From JACCTH01 sp963761985 (GTDB taxonomy: Bacteria; Actinomycetota; Acidimicrobiia; Spongiisociales; ZC4RG35), in assembly GCA_963761985.1 (NCBI GenBank), contig CAVXIT010000013.1:1-64000 (forward strand): DNA of 64,000 bases, read 5' to 3'. Positions within the stretch are counted from its first letter, which is position 1; each line of letters opens with the position of its first letter. Shown here one piece after another: positions 8,675-17,019 of this stretch. The position numbers were made by a program, and so were the translations under genes. The notes beneath the pieces were generated by a model that saw nothing but the letters and a program-made list of their open reading frames with translations, had not been told where the DNA came from and made no database searches.

Positions 8675-9301
8675 GTGGCTCGCCCTCGCATCACCGACGA
8701 ACGCCGCCGCCAGATTCTTGAGGCGGCAGCGGCCGTGATTGCCGAACGGGGTTTCTGCGATGCGCGCATTAGCGATATCGCCGCCCGAATCGGTACGAGC
8801 CCCGCTCTGATCCTCTATTACTTTCCCGGAAAAGACGTCCTTCTGGCGGAGGCGCTTGCCTATCGGGACCAGCAGTTCCTGGACGGGGTGGCATCGGAGG
8901 TAACCGACACCGACACCGCCACCGAACGCCTGCGCTCGCTGATCGAGGCGAGCTGTCCTCCCGATGAACCGCTGGAAAAGGACAGCGAATGGCTGCTTTG
9001 GCTGGATGTCTGGACCCGCTCGCGCCACGACGAAACGCTGGCCAAAACCAGGCGGGATATGGACCGACTTTTTCGGACGGCGATTGAAGAAATCGTCACC
9101 GATGGCATCGCCGCCGGCGATTTCCGACAGGTCGACGTTGCCGACTTTGCAATCAATCTCTCTGCGCTTATCGACGGGCTCGCAATTCAGGTCCTGCTGG
9201 CCGATCCGTCCGTCGATTCGGCGACGATGCGACGCCTCTGTATTGCCTTCGGCCAAAGTCAGATTGGCTTGGGCCAAGTCGGCTTGACCGTAAAGGTCTG
9301 A
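8675..9301 (+). CDS. TetR/AcrR-family transcriptional regulator
   Basis: 208 residues from GTG 8675. The N-terminal helix-turn-helix is typical: RRRQILEAAAAVIAERGF, then ISDIAARIGTSPALILYYFP (about residues 10-55). The C-terminal ligand domain resembles the BetI/RutR-like TetR_C group found with amine and betaine genes. It is divergent from potD and stops 2 bp before the acyl-CoA synthetase start, so it is probably the first gene of a long plus-strand operon reaching 14.1 kb. Likely regulator of the surrounding locus through the two palindromes. Confidence 0.9.
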   Translation: MARPRITDERRRQILEAAAAVIAERGFCDARISDIAARIGTSPALILYYFPGKDVLLAEALAYRDQQFLDGVASEVTDTDTATERLRSLIEASCPPDEPLEKDSEWLLWLDVWTRSRHDETLAKTRRDMDRLFRTAIEEIVTDGIAAGDFRQVDVADFAINLSALIDGLAIQVLLADPSVDSATMRRLCIAFGQSQIGLGQVGLTVKV

Positions 9302-9303
9302 CC

Positions 9304-11313
9304 GTGGGGGACCTCTCCCCTCTTCTCGAGGCGCAATCAGTGGCGGTGGTCGGTGCTTCACCGACGCCGGGCTCGGTCGGGCAGCAGGTCATCGCCCAAC
9401 TCGAGGGCGGCGGGTTTCGCGGACGAGTACTCCCGATCAATCCGAAGTACACCGACATGCGGCCATTCCTCGATGAGCCGGTCGATCTCGTGGTTCTGGC
9501 GGTGGCCAATAGCCGGCTAGAGGAGCAGGTCGAGATTGCTCTGGCCGCGGGAGCGAGGAGCTTCCAGATCTTCGCCAGCTGCCACGGCCCGGCCAGCGAC
9601 GGTCAGTCTTTGCAGGTCTGGCTCTCGCAGCGGTTGGCCGGGCTGCCGGTTTGCGGCGGCAACGGGATGGGCTTTCTGAACCTGACCCGGTCGCTGCGGA
9701 TCTGCGGTTTCTACCAACCCATCAACCTTCGCCAGGGCCGCACGACGTTCGTATCTCACTCGGGTTCGCTCTTCTCGGCGATGCTTCACAATCAGCGTCA
9801 CCAGTCCTTCAACCTGGTGGTCTCGACCGGCAACGAACTCACCCTGACTCAGGCGGATTACGTCGAATACGCCCTCGCTCAACCGGAAACAAGGGTGGTG
9901 GCGATGTTCACCGAGACCGTACGCGACGCTCAGACGATGAGTCGAGCTTGGAAAACTGCTGCGGCGCGGGACATTCCGATCGTCGTCCTCAAAGTGGGTC
10001 GCACTGATGCCGGGGCGGCCGCGGTTGCCACTCACTCGGCCGGGCTTGCCGGGGCCTACGAGCCCTTTGCTGCCTTCGCTCGTGCCCACGGAGTTCGCCT
10101 CACCGAGTCGATGGACGAGATGATGGACACGATCGCCCTTTTCGACTCGCTCCGCCGCCCGACCACCAGGGGCCTCGGGGCGGTCCATGATTCCGGAGGG
10201 GAACGGACACATTTGATCGACCTCGCCAGCGAGTTGGATGTGGAACTGGCAACAGTCGAGGCCGCCACCTCCGAACGTCTGCGCGAGGTGCTCGACGAGG
10301 GGCTCGAGCCGGTGAACCCGGTTGATGCCTGGGGAACCGGCCGCTCCTCACCCGAGGTGATGCTCGAATGCTTGGACGCCCTCGCTGACGACCCCGCCGT
10401 CGGAGGCGTCGCTTTCGCAGTCGATTTGACAGCCGAGGAGAATTCTCGGACCGACTACGCCGACATCGCACTCAAGGCGGCGGCCGGAATCGAAAAGCCC
10501 TTCTTCGTCCTGGCCCATTTGTCGAGTGCGATTGACCCGCTGCAGGCGGCAGTCCTAGCTAATGCCCGAATTCCTCTGTTGCGGGGCACCAACACGGGGC
10601 TGCGGGCGATCGCCCATTTCCTGAACCGGCAGCCACTACGCCCAATGCCGGTGCCCGCTCCGCCCGATTCTCTCGACCATTGGCGTAACCGCCTGCAAGC
10701 CGGGATCCTGAACGATGTCGAGGCGCTCGATCTGCTTGCCGAGTTTGGAGTTCCGATCGAAGCAATGCACCGCGTCCCGAACATGACCAAGGCGATCGAG
10801 CTCGCTGGTCGGATCGGTTACCCGGTGGCCCTCAAAACTGTGGGGCTCATCCATAAGACCGAACATGACGGCCTTCGTCTCAATCTGCGCAATGCCGAAT
10901 CCTTGTCGAACGCCTGGAGAGCAATGAGATCGCTCGAGCTTCCTCTGGCGGTTCAAAAGATGACCCCGCGCGGGGTCGAGGTGGCAATGGGCATGATCAA
11001 CGATCCCCAGGTGGGTCCGATGATGGTGGTCGGGACCGGTGGAATCCTGGTCGAATTGTTGAACGACCGGGTCGTCGTCGCTCCCCCACTGGACCACGAA
11101 GCGGCCAACCAAATCATCTCGCGCTTACGAGTTGGAGAGCTCCTGTCCGGATTTCGTGGTGCAGAGCCTCTGCCCAGGGCGGAATTGCTCGACGCGTTGG
11201 TCGCCTTTTCGGGATTGACTTATCACGTGGGCGATCTCGTGCAATCGATCGACGTCAACCCCCTCATTGTCCACAGCGCCGGTGTGGCGGCCGTCGATGC
11301 CGTCGTTTTTTGA
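9304..11313 (+). CDS. NDP-forming acyl-CoA synthetase (single-chain ACD type)
   Basis: 669 residues from GTG 9304. Domains in order: CoA-binding Rossmann (VAVVGASPTPGSVGQQV, residues 10-130), succinyl-CoA-ligase-like flavodoxin domains (about 140-440, with FVSHSGSLFSAML) and a C-terminal ATP-grasp domain (about 465-665, with YPVALKTVGLIHKTEHDGLR). Such fused alpha-beta enzymes interconvert an acyl-CoA plus NDP and Pi with acid, CoA and NTP. In this operon it may activate or release an acid formed from amine catabolism. Substrate unknown. Confidence 0.85.
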   Translation: MGDLSPLLEAQSVAVVGASPTPGSVGQQVIAQLEGGGFRGRVLPINPKYTDMRPFLDEPVDLVVLAVANSRLEEQVEIALAAGARSFQIFASCHGPASDGQSLQVWLSQRLAGLPVCGGNGMGFLNLTRSLRICGFYQPINLRQGRTTFVSHSGSLFSAMLHNQRHQSFNLVVSTGNELTLTQADYVEYALAQPETRVVAMFTETVRDAQTMSRAWKTAAARDIPIVVLKVGRTDAGAAAVATHSAGLAGAYEPFAAFARAHGVRLTESMDEMMDTIALFDSLRRPTTRGLGAVHDSGGERTHLIDLASELDVELATVEAATSERLREVLDEGLEPVNPVDAWGTGRSSPEVMLECLDALADDPAVGGVAFAVDLTAEENSRTDYADIALKAAAGIEKPFFVLAHLSSAIDPLQAAVLANARIPLLRGTNTGLRAIAHFLNRQPLRPMPVPAPPDSLDHWRNRLQAGILNDVEALDLLAEFGVPIEAMHRVPNMTKAIELAGRIGYPVALKTVGLIHKTEHDGLRLNLRNAESLSNAWRAMRSLELPLAVQKMTPRGVEVAMGMINDPQVGPMMVVGTGGILVELLNDRVVVAPPLDHEAANQIISRLRVGELLSGFRGAEPLPRAELLDALVAFSGLTYHVGDLVQSIDVNPLIVHSAGVAAVDAVVF

Positions 11314-11325
11314 TAGGTTCCTGTC

Positions 11326-12090
11326 GTGTGCTTTGACTACCACTCCCTGCCTCCCGTGGTCGCGGGGGCCGCGGTCAACCATCGCGACATGGTCCTCACG
11401 GCCGACGATGGCAACCTCTTTCTGGCCTACGAGGCATTCGCTAACGAAGGAGGAGCAACGGGAGTCGTCGTCTTGCCCGACGTGCGCGGCATTTTTCCGT
11501 TCTACACCGAACTCGCCAACCGATTCGCCGAGAACGGTCACGACGCCGTGACCATCGACTACTTCGGGCGTACCGCGGGTCGGGAACCGCGAGACCCGGA
11601 CTTTCCTTACCGAGATCACGTGGCGCAAACCACCTTCAACGGAATTCGACTTGACGTCGCCGCCGCGGTGGCGCGCCTGCGCGAGGCCAACATGGACCGG
11701 CGGATTTTCACTATCGGGTTTTGTTTCGGTGGTTCCAACTCGTGGCATCAGGCCGCCAACGGCCATGGTCTCGCCGGGGTTATCGGCTTTTACGGTGTGC
11801 CCGGCCGGGCGTGGCCACAAGGAGCACCGTCGTCGATCGAAGCAGCTGCGGACATGACCTGTCCGGTTCTCGCCCTGATCGGTGGCGACGACGAGTCGAT
11901 CCCGCCCGCAATGGTGGAGGAGTTCGACCGTGCCCTGACCGCCGCCGGTGTCGAGCACGAGATCAAGGTCTACGAGAACGCCCCCCATTCATTCTTCGAC
12001 CGCAAGCAGGAGCAGTTTCAGCCCGAGTCCGACGACGCCTGGCGCCGGACCCTGGCATTCATCGCCCAATATTCGTTGACGGATTCGTGA
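11326..12090 (+). CDS. Dienelactone hydrolase family protein
   Basis: 254 residues from GTG 11326; an internal ATG at 11389 is an alternative. Alpha/beta-hydrolase with the DLH cysteine nucleophile in IGFCFGGSNS, the acid in IGGDDESIP and the histidine in NAPHSFFD. Relatives hydrolyse lactones or esters in ring-cleavage pathways, but most are uncharacterised. The stop overlaps the next gene's GTG (GTGA), so translation is coupled. Confidence 0.87.
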   Translation: MCFDYHSLPPVVAGAAVNHRDMVLTADDGNLFLAYEAFANEGGATGVVVLPDVRGIFPFYTELANRFAENGHDAVTIDYFGRTAGREPRDPDFPYRDHVAQTTFNGIRLDVAAAVARLREANMDRRIFTIGFCFGGSNSWHQAANGHGLAGVIGFYGVPGRAWPQGAPSSIEAAADMTCPVLALIGGDDESIPPAMVEEFDRALTAAGVEHEIKVYENAPHSFFDRKQEQFQPESDDAWRRTLAFIAQYSLTDS

Positions 12091-13289
12091 CCGACTGGAC
12101 CAATTGGGCCGGTAATCAGTCTTTCACCCCTCGCGAGGTGATTCCGGTCGCCAACGAGGGGGACATTCAGGCGCTGGTGAAGCAAGCAATCGCTGGTGGA
12201 TATGGAGTACGCACTTTTGGAACCGGTCATTCCTTCACCCCAATCGTGGAGACCGACGTCTTGATCGACACTTCCGCCCTGCGCGGAATCATCACTATCG
12301 ATGAGGCATCGAGGCGCGTCCGCGCCCGGCCCAAGACCAGCATCGGCGACTTCGGGAGACCACTTTGGGAACAGGGACTGGCGTTGGCGAACCAAGGCGA
12401 CATTGACACGCAAGCCATCGCCGGCGCAGTCGCCACTGCGACGCATGGCTCGGGCCGGCGCTTCCCCAACTTCTCCGCCACGGTCACCGGTGTGCGGCTC
12501 GTCGATGGAAGTGGCGAGGTCGTAACAATCGATTCGGCTCATCCGGATCTGCCGGCTGTGCAGACGTCGATCGGCCTCCTCGGAATCATGACCGAGCTCG
12601 AGATCCAGGCCGTGCCCGCCTACGAGCTCGCCGCCCGCACCGACATCATGCGCTTCGACGAAATGGTCGAGAGCTTCGAAGCTGACATCGACCTCTATCG
12701 GCACTATGGGCTCTTCTGGATGCCGACCGATGCTTCGGCCCAGCTGTACAACCTGCACGACGCCGGAGCAGACGACTGTGTTGTCAAGCGCTACCTCGAG
12801 GTACTGCCGGGCACCGACCCGGCGACGCTGCCCGAGCACCATCGGTTCGGAACTTCATTCGAGATCTATCCGATGATCTATGACCCCAACTTCCACGAGG
12901 TCGAGTACTTCCTACCTCTCGACCAAGCCCAGTCGATTCTTTCTGAGATGCGCAAGCTCATGCGAAAGTGGCTGCCGCTCAGCGTCTACCCGCTCGAGAT
13001 CCGGGTGGTGGCCGCGGATGATGCCTGGTTGAGCCCGAACTACGAGCGGGAGAACCTCGTCGTCTCCATCTCAGGGGAACCAGGGACCGACTATTGGCCG
13101 TATCTGCGTGCGTGCGACAGCCTATTTGCCGAGTTTGACGGCCGCCCCCATTGGGGGAAGATCCACTTCATGACCGCAGAACGGATCTCTCGGCTCTTCC
13201 CGCGCTACGACGACTTCGTTGCCACCCGCCGACGCTACGACCCCGCCGGGGTCTTTCTCAACGACCATACGCGCCCGCTTTTCGCTTGA
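12087..13289 (+). CDS. FAD-linked oxidase of the alditol/aldonolactone oxidase family
   Basis: 400 residues from GTG 12087, which overlaps the preceding stop. The PCMH-type FAD domain has GTGHSFTPIVETDVLID, whose histidine is the usual covalent flavin attachment site, and GAVATATHGSGRR. The C-terminal ALO domain ends with the RPHWGKIH motif and a NDHTRPLF tail. Family members oxidise polyols or aldonolactones (xylitol oxidase, gulonolactone oxidase). In this operon the substrate may instead be an intermediate of the local pathway. Confidence 0.87.
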   Translation: MTDWTNWAGNQSFTPREVIPVANEGDIQALVKQAIAGGYGVRTFGTGHSFTPIVETDVLIDTSALRGIITIDEASRRVRARPKTSIGDFGRPLWEQGLALANQGDIDTQAIAGAVATATHGSGRRFPNFSATVTGVRLVDGSGEVVTIDSAHPDLPAVQTSIGLLGIMTELEIQAVPAYELAARTDIMRFDEMVESFEADIDLYRHYGLFWMPTDASAQLYNLHDAGADDCVVKRYLEVLPGTDPATLPEHHRFGTSFEIYPMIYDPNFHEVEYFLPLDQAQSILSEMRKLMRKWLPLSVYPLEIRVVAADDAWLSPNYERENLVVSISGEPGTDYWPYLRACDSLFAEFDGRPHWGKIHFMTAERISRLFPRYDDFVATRRRYDPAGVFLNDHTRPLFA

Positions 13290-14098
13290 ACGGTGACGAG
13301 CTGAAGATTCGCGTCGGGGCCCAGCTTCATCCCCAGCACGGTGACTACACCGCACTTCGCACGGCGGTGAGCACGAGCGAGGAGCTCGGATACGACATCG
13401 TCTACAACTGGGATCACTTCTTCCCGCTTTACGGAAATCGCGAGGGGAAGCACTTTGAGTGTTGGACGATGCTCGCTGCGTGGGCCGAGCAAACCGAGAC
13501 CATCGAGATTGGCCCGCTGGTGGCCTGCAACAGCTATCGCAACCCCCACCTGGTCGCCGATATGGCCCGGACCATCGACCACATCTCCGGGGGGCGGTTC
13601 GTCCTTGGCCTGGGTGGAGGCTGGAAGAAGCGGGACTATGAGGAGTACGGGTATGAGTTCGGCACCGCTGCGACTCGACTTCGCTCGCTCGGGAGGAACA
13701 TGCCGGTAATAGACGAGCGGCTCGAGAGACTCAATCCCCCACCGGTTCGCAAGATGCCCATCCTCCTTGCGGGGACCGGATTGACCATCACCCTGCCGAT
13801 TGTCGCCCGCCATGCCGACCGCTGGCACGCGGCGTTTCCGGACCACACCGACGAACTGGTGAAACCCGTCGCGGTCCTCCAACGACTATGCGAGGAAATC
13901 GGTCGCGATCCGGGCGAGATCATGTGGTCCGTCGGAGTCCAACCCGAAGAGTTGGACGACTTTCTCGCCAACGAAGCGGATGACTTCGTCGAGATGGGCG
14001 TGACCGAGTTCACCCTCGGGTTCAACGGCCCCGGATGGGATGTCGGTCGTGGTCGAAATTGGCTCGCCTGGCGCGACGATCTGAACTCGAGGCGCTGA
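13286..14098 (+). CDS. LLM-class oxidoreductase, probably F420-dependent
   Basis: 270 residues if the start is TTG 13286, which overlaps the preceding stop (TTGA); a longer upstream extension would run through the oxidase gene. Luciferase-like TIM barrel: RVGAQLHPQHGDY at the N-terminus, DIVYNWDHFFPLYG, IDHISGGRFVLGLGGGWKKRDYEEYG and a C-terminal EFTLGFNGPGWDV. It resembles actinobacterial TIGR03560-type F420 enzymes. It is the last gene of the tightly packed plus-strand run that begins at the TetR. Confidence 0.85.
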   Translation: MNGDELKIRVGAQLHPQHGDYTALRTAVSTSEELGYDIVYNWDHFFPLYGNREGKHFECWTMLAAWAEQTETIEIGPLVACNSYRNPHLVADMARTIDHISGGRFVLGLGGGWKKRDYEEYGYEFGTAATRLRSLGRNMPVIDERLERLNPPPVRKMPILLAGTGLTITLPIVARHADRWHAAFPDHTDELVKPVAVLQRLCEEIGRDPGEIMWSVGVQPEELDDFLANEADDFVEMGVTEFTLGFNGPGWDVGRGRNWLAWRDDLNSRR

Positions 14099-14139
14099 GC
14101 TACCCGAAATTGTCGGGGTCGGCCCATACGATCGCTCCT

Positions 14140-14631
14140 ATGGACCTGCCGATCGACGTCGTTCGTAGTCGCCGGAGAAAGCGCACCATCGCGGCATATG
14201 TGGTCGACGGTCGGGTAAGAGTGATGGTTCCGGAAGGAATCCCGCCCAAACAGGAAGCTTCTCTAGTCAACGAGATGGCGGCGAAGGCGGTTCGCCGATT
14301 TACCTCGACTCAGGTTGACCTCGTCTCGCGCGCAGCCGCGCTTGCCCGGCTGTATGACTTACCGACGCCCGACTCGATCGAGTGGTCCGATCGCCAACAG
14401 TCTCGCTGGGGTTCGTGCACGACCAGTTCCAAGCAGATCCGAATTTCGAGCCGTCTTGCCTCCACGCCACCGTGGGTGCTCGACTGGGTGATCCTCCACG
14501 AGCTCGCTCATCTGGTTGTGGCCGATCACGGTCCGCGGTTCCAAGTCCTGGTCGCGGGATACAAGCTCGGCGAAAGGGCCGAGGGTTACCTCATCGCCAA
14601 ATCCGAGGAGTCATTTCTACAGGCCCGGTGA
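14140..14631 (+). CDS. YgjP/SprT-like zinc metallopeptidase domain protein
   Basis: 163 residues from ATG 14140. The zinc motif HELAHLVVADHGPRF gives HExxH plus a downstream histidine, and WSDRQQSRWGSCTTSSKQIR is the YgjP (DUF45) signature. Members are predicted metal-dependent peptidases without a settled substrate. The last 46 bp overlap, tail to tail, the nucleoside hydrolase gene. Confidence 0.85.
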   Translation: MDLPIDVVRSRRRKRTIAAYVVDGRVRVMVPEGIPPKQEASLVNEMAAKAVRRFTSTQVDLVSRAAALARLYDLPTPDSIEWSDRQQSRWGSCTTSSKQIRISSRLASTPPWVLDWVILHELAHLVVADHGPRFQVLVAGYKLGERAEGYLIAKSEESFLQAR

Positions 14632-15536
14632 AGCATCTCGACGAATCGGGCACGATCGACTTCTGTCGTGATCCGGGCGTTTGCTTGCTGGCCGCGTTCG
14701 TTCTCCCAGTCGATCAGGTCCTTTCCCCGATCGTCCCCGTCGCCGGCCACCACGTCGATGTTGTGCTCCTCGAACTGAGCCATGCTGGGATCGATCGCGA
14801 CCGCCATCGCGATCGGATCGGGCAGATCGAAGCCGACCAAACCCGATTCGGTTCGCGCGAATACGTCGACCACGGCCTGGATGTCGACACAGAAAGCACC
14901 CAGCGGTCCGACCTGGCGAAGCGACTCGGCTTCATTGGCGTCAAAGGTGGCGTAGAGGACTGACATATCCCATCCCACGACGGTAAGGGGCATTCCCGAG
15001 CCGACCACAAGGTGAGCGGCCTCGGGATCGGCCCAGAAGTTGTATTCCGCCGCTCCGGTTACGTTTCCGGCTCCCGAACAGGTGCCACCCATGACAAAGC
15101 AGTGATCGACCTGTTGGGCAATGCGGGGATCTCTCGTCAAGGCTTCGGCAACGTTCGAGAGCGGACCGAGGGTGACGAGGGTGATCTGGCCCGGGGAGCC
15201 CGAAATGGTGTCGATCAACACATCGATCGCATCGCCCTTGTTCGGTGACCGGCCGGAGAGGGATAGTCCGATGTCGCCCATCCCATCTTCGCCGTGAACG
15301 TATTGCGCCGTCGACAGCGGCTGCGCCAGCGGCTCCGCCCGCCCGGCATAGATCGGCACTGCCGATTCGCACAACTCGCGGGTGTAGAGCGCGTTCTGCA
15401 CCGCTTGCTCGAGGGGCACGTTCCCCGCGACCACCGTGATCGCCTCCACGGTGATCGAAGGTTCCCGCAAAGCCATCACCAGGGCGACCGCATCATCAGA
15501 TGCGGTGTCGGTATCGATCAGAAATCGGCGCTCCAC
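14586..15536 (-). CDS. Inosine-uridine preferring nucleoside hydrolase
   Basis: 316 residues. The calcium-binding DTDTASDD motif is at residues 8-15, followed by ITVVAGNVPLEQAVQNAL and, mid-protein, CFVMGGTCSGAGNVTGAAEY with NFWADPEAAHLV, all hallmarks of the IunH fold. It cleaves the N-glycosidic bond of ribonucleosides for salvage. It stands alone on the minus strand; a hairpin at 15622-15662 separates it from the TPR gene. Confidence 0.9.
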   Translation of the reverse strand: MERRFLIDTDTASDDAVALVMALREPSITVEAITVVAGNVPLEQAVQNALYTRELCESAVPIYAGRAEPLAQPLSTAQYVHGEDGMGDIGLSLSGRSPNKGDAIDVLIDTISGSPGQITLVTLGPLSNVAEALTRDPRIAQQVDHCFVMGGTCSGAGNVTGAAEYNFWADPEAAHLVVGSGMPLTVVGWDMSVLYATFDANEAESLRQVGPLGAFCVDIQAVVDVFARTESGLVGFDLPDPIAMAVAIDPSMAQFEEHNIDVVAGDGDDRGKDLIDWENERGQQANARITTEVDRARFVEMLHRACRNDSSDLAMR

Positions 15537-15621
15537 GCCGGCGGGAGGATAAGCCGACCTAGTGGCAGTCGCGACGTTGAATCCCCTAGCAAATTCGTAC
15601 GTGGGAACGGCCTCTAGCTAG

Positions 15622-15662
15622 TTCGGCACCAAGCCGACGTGTTCCGTCCTTGTGGTGCCGAA
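15622..15662 (-). terminator. Inverted repeat, probable terminator of the TPR gene
   Basis: TTCGGCACCA at 15622-15631 pairs perfectly with TGGTGCCGAA at 15653-15662 around a 21-nt loop, directly after the stop of the minus-strand TPR gene. The downstream T tract is weak, so factor-independent termination is not certain. Confidence 0.5.
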
Positions 15663-15668
15663 TTGCGT

Positions 15669-16964
15669 TTAGGCGTTCACCACCTGCCCGATTTCGTCCA
15701 ACAGCTTTTGTGCTTGCGGCCCATAGATGGGGTGAAATCCCGGATTCAGTTCGAGCGCCGCATTGAGTTCATCGGCCGCGGCTTCTTCGTTCCCGAGCGC
15801 GAAAGAGATGGCGCCAGAGTGAAACAACAGGATGGGGTCCTGCGTCCCGAGAAGCATCGCCTGATCCATCGCTTGCCGCGCTTCTTCCGAACGTCCTTGG
15901 TGGTAGAGCGCCCAAGCCAGAGCGTCGTACGAATAGATGTCTTTTCGGGTTGCGAGCCCCGCCTCGGCCAGATTCACTGCATCGTCGGGCCTCCCGTGCT
16001 CGGCGAAGTAAAGGGCCAGCGCGCGGTCATAAGCACCGTCGGCTAGCTGGGCAATTACTTCAACCGTCGCATAGCTGTCGGTGGCCTCTGCGCTTTTCCC
16101 GGCAGCGGAGTAAACGTCACCCAGGGCCAACATGATCTCCGGTCTGGGGAGGACGGCAGCCGCGGATTCGTAAAAGTCGATTGCTCGATCAAAATCTCCT
16201 CTTGCGGCACTGACTTTCGCCCTGCCTGCTAGCGCCGACCAATAGCGCGGAAAGAGTTCCAAAGCGGCCCTGTAGCGATGGTCGGCCTCTTCGAGATTTC
16301 CGATCGAAAAGTTGAGATCACCGAGGCGGACCTGGAACCAGGCCGCTTCTTCCCCCACCCCTCCCTGTCGCAGATGGGTCGCGGCAGCTTCCTCCATCTG
16401 GGCAATCGCGTCTCGAGGCCTGCCCGACAGCTCATTGAGATGAGCGATGCGAGCGGTGAGTCCGGGTGATGACGTGGTGGCAGCTACCTCCGAGTAGGTC
16501 AAGGCCGCTCCTTCGTAGTCCCCGGTGGCGAGCAAAACGTCACCTACCAGGGCGAGAGCGCCGAGGCGAGGATTGAGATCGTGCGCCCGATGGGCGGCGG
16601 CGAGCGCTTCATCAAATCGATGTTGGGCGAAGAGCAAGGAAGCCAGAGTCGAAACCGCCGGGGCATAGTCGGGTTGCGCAGTCAGGGCTTGGTTGAGCGC
16701 CGCTTCGGCGCTGGAGAGTTGGGTGATGTCGCCGGTTTCTCGGCTGCGCCGGGCTTGAAGCTGAGCGAGCAGGGTCAAATTGATCGGGTTGGGGTCGGTC
16801 GCCACTCTGTCCTGGAAGAGCACGATCGCGGCAGCGGTATCAGCAAGCGGACCGATCCGGCTCGGATCGGGGTAACTGCTCTTGTTGGGGACCGGACCCA
16901 AGCCGGAGGCGATTACCGCTACAACCGCCACTATCAAGGCGATGAAGATGTTTCGAAGCTTCAT
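15669..16964 (-). CDS. Membrane-anchored TPR-repeat protein
   Basis: 431 residues from ATG 16964; a longer frame to 17057 would run into the DUF4331 gene. One N-terminal transmembrane segment (FIALIVAVVAVIASGLG) serves as signal or anchor, followed by about ten tetratricopeptide repeats (for example YAPAVSTLASLLFAQHRFDE, YWSALAGRAKVSAARGDFDR, IYSYDALAWALYHQGRSEE). Likely an extracytoplasmic scaffold. It sits 55 bp downstream of a DUF4331 gene; the pairing of DUF4331 and TPR proteins recurs in bacteria, with unknown role. Confidence 0.8.
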   Translation of the reverse strand: MKLRNIFIALIVAVVAVIASGLGPVPNKSSYPDPSRIGPLADTAAAIVLFQDRVATDPNPINLTLLAQLQARRSRETGDITQLSSAEAALNQALTAQPDYAPAVSTLASLLFAQHRFDEALAAAHRAHDLNPRLGALALVGDVLLATGDYEGAALTYSEVAATTSSPGLTARIAHLNELSGRPRDAIAQMEEAAATHLRQGGVGEEAAWFQVRLGDLNFSIGNLEEADHRYRAALELFPRYWSALAGRAKVSAARGDFDRAIDFYESAAAVLPRPEIMLALGDVYSAAGKSAEATDSYATVEVIAQLADGAYDRALALYFAEHGRPDDAVNLAEAGLATRKDIYSYDALAWALYHQGRSEEARQAMDQAMLLGTQDPILLFHSGAISFALGNEEAAADELNAALELNPGFHPIYGPQAQKLLDEIGQVVNA

Positions 16965-16976
16965 TGACAACCTATT

Positions 16977-17009
16977 GGAGGTGGGGCGGCTAACCGACGC
17001 CCCACCTCC
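16977..17009. repeat. Perfect 12-bp inverted repeat between DUF4331 and TPR genes
   Basis: GGAGGTGGGGCG (16977-16988) and CGCCCCACCTCC (16998-17009) form a perfect GC-rich stem with a 9-nt loop. It fills most of the 55-bp gap. On the minus-strand transcript it ends 12 nt before the TPR start codon and has no T tract, so it could reduce read-through, stabilise the upstream message or mask the TPR ribosome binding region. Confidence 0.6.
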
Positions 17010-17019
17010 AAGCGTTCTC

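Noticed and set aside
11721..12086. Upstream extension of the FAD oxidase frame
   Set aside because: It overlaps the dienelactone hydrolase completely, is arginine-rich nonsense, and GTG 12087 with the GTGA overlap is the natural start.
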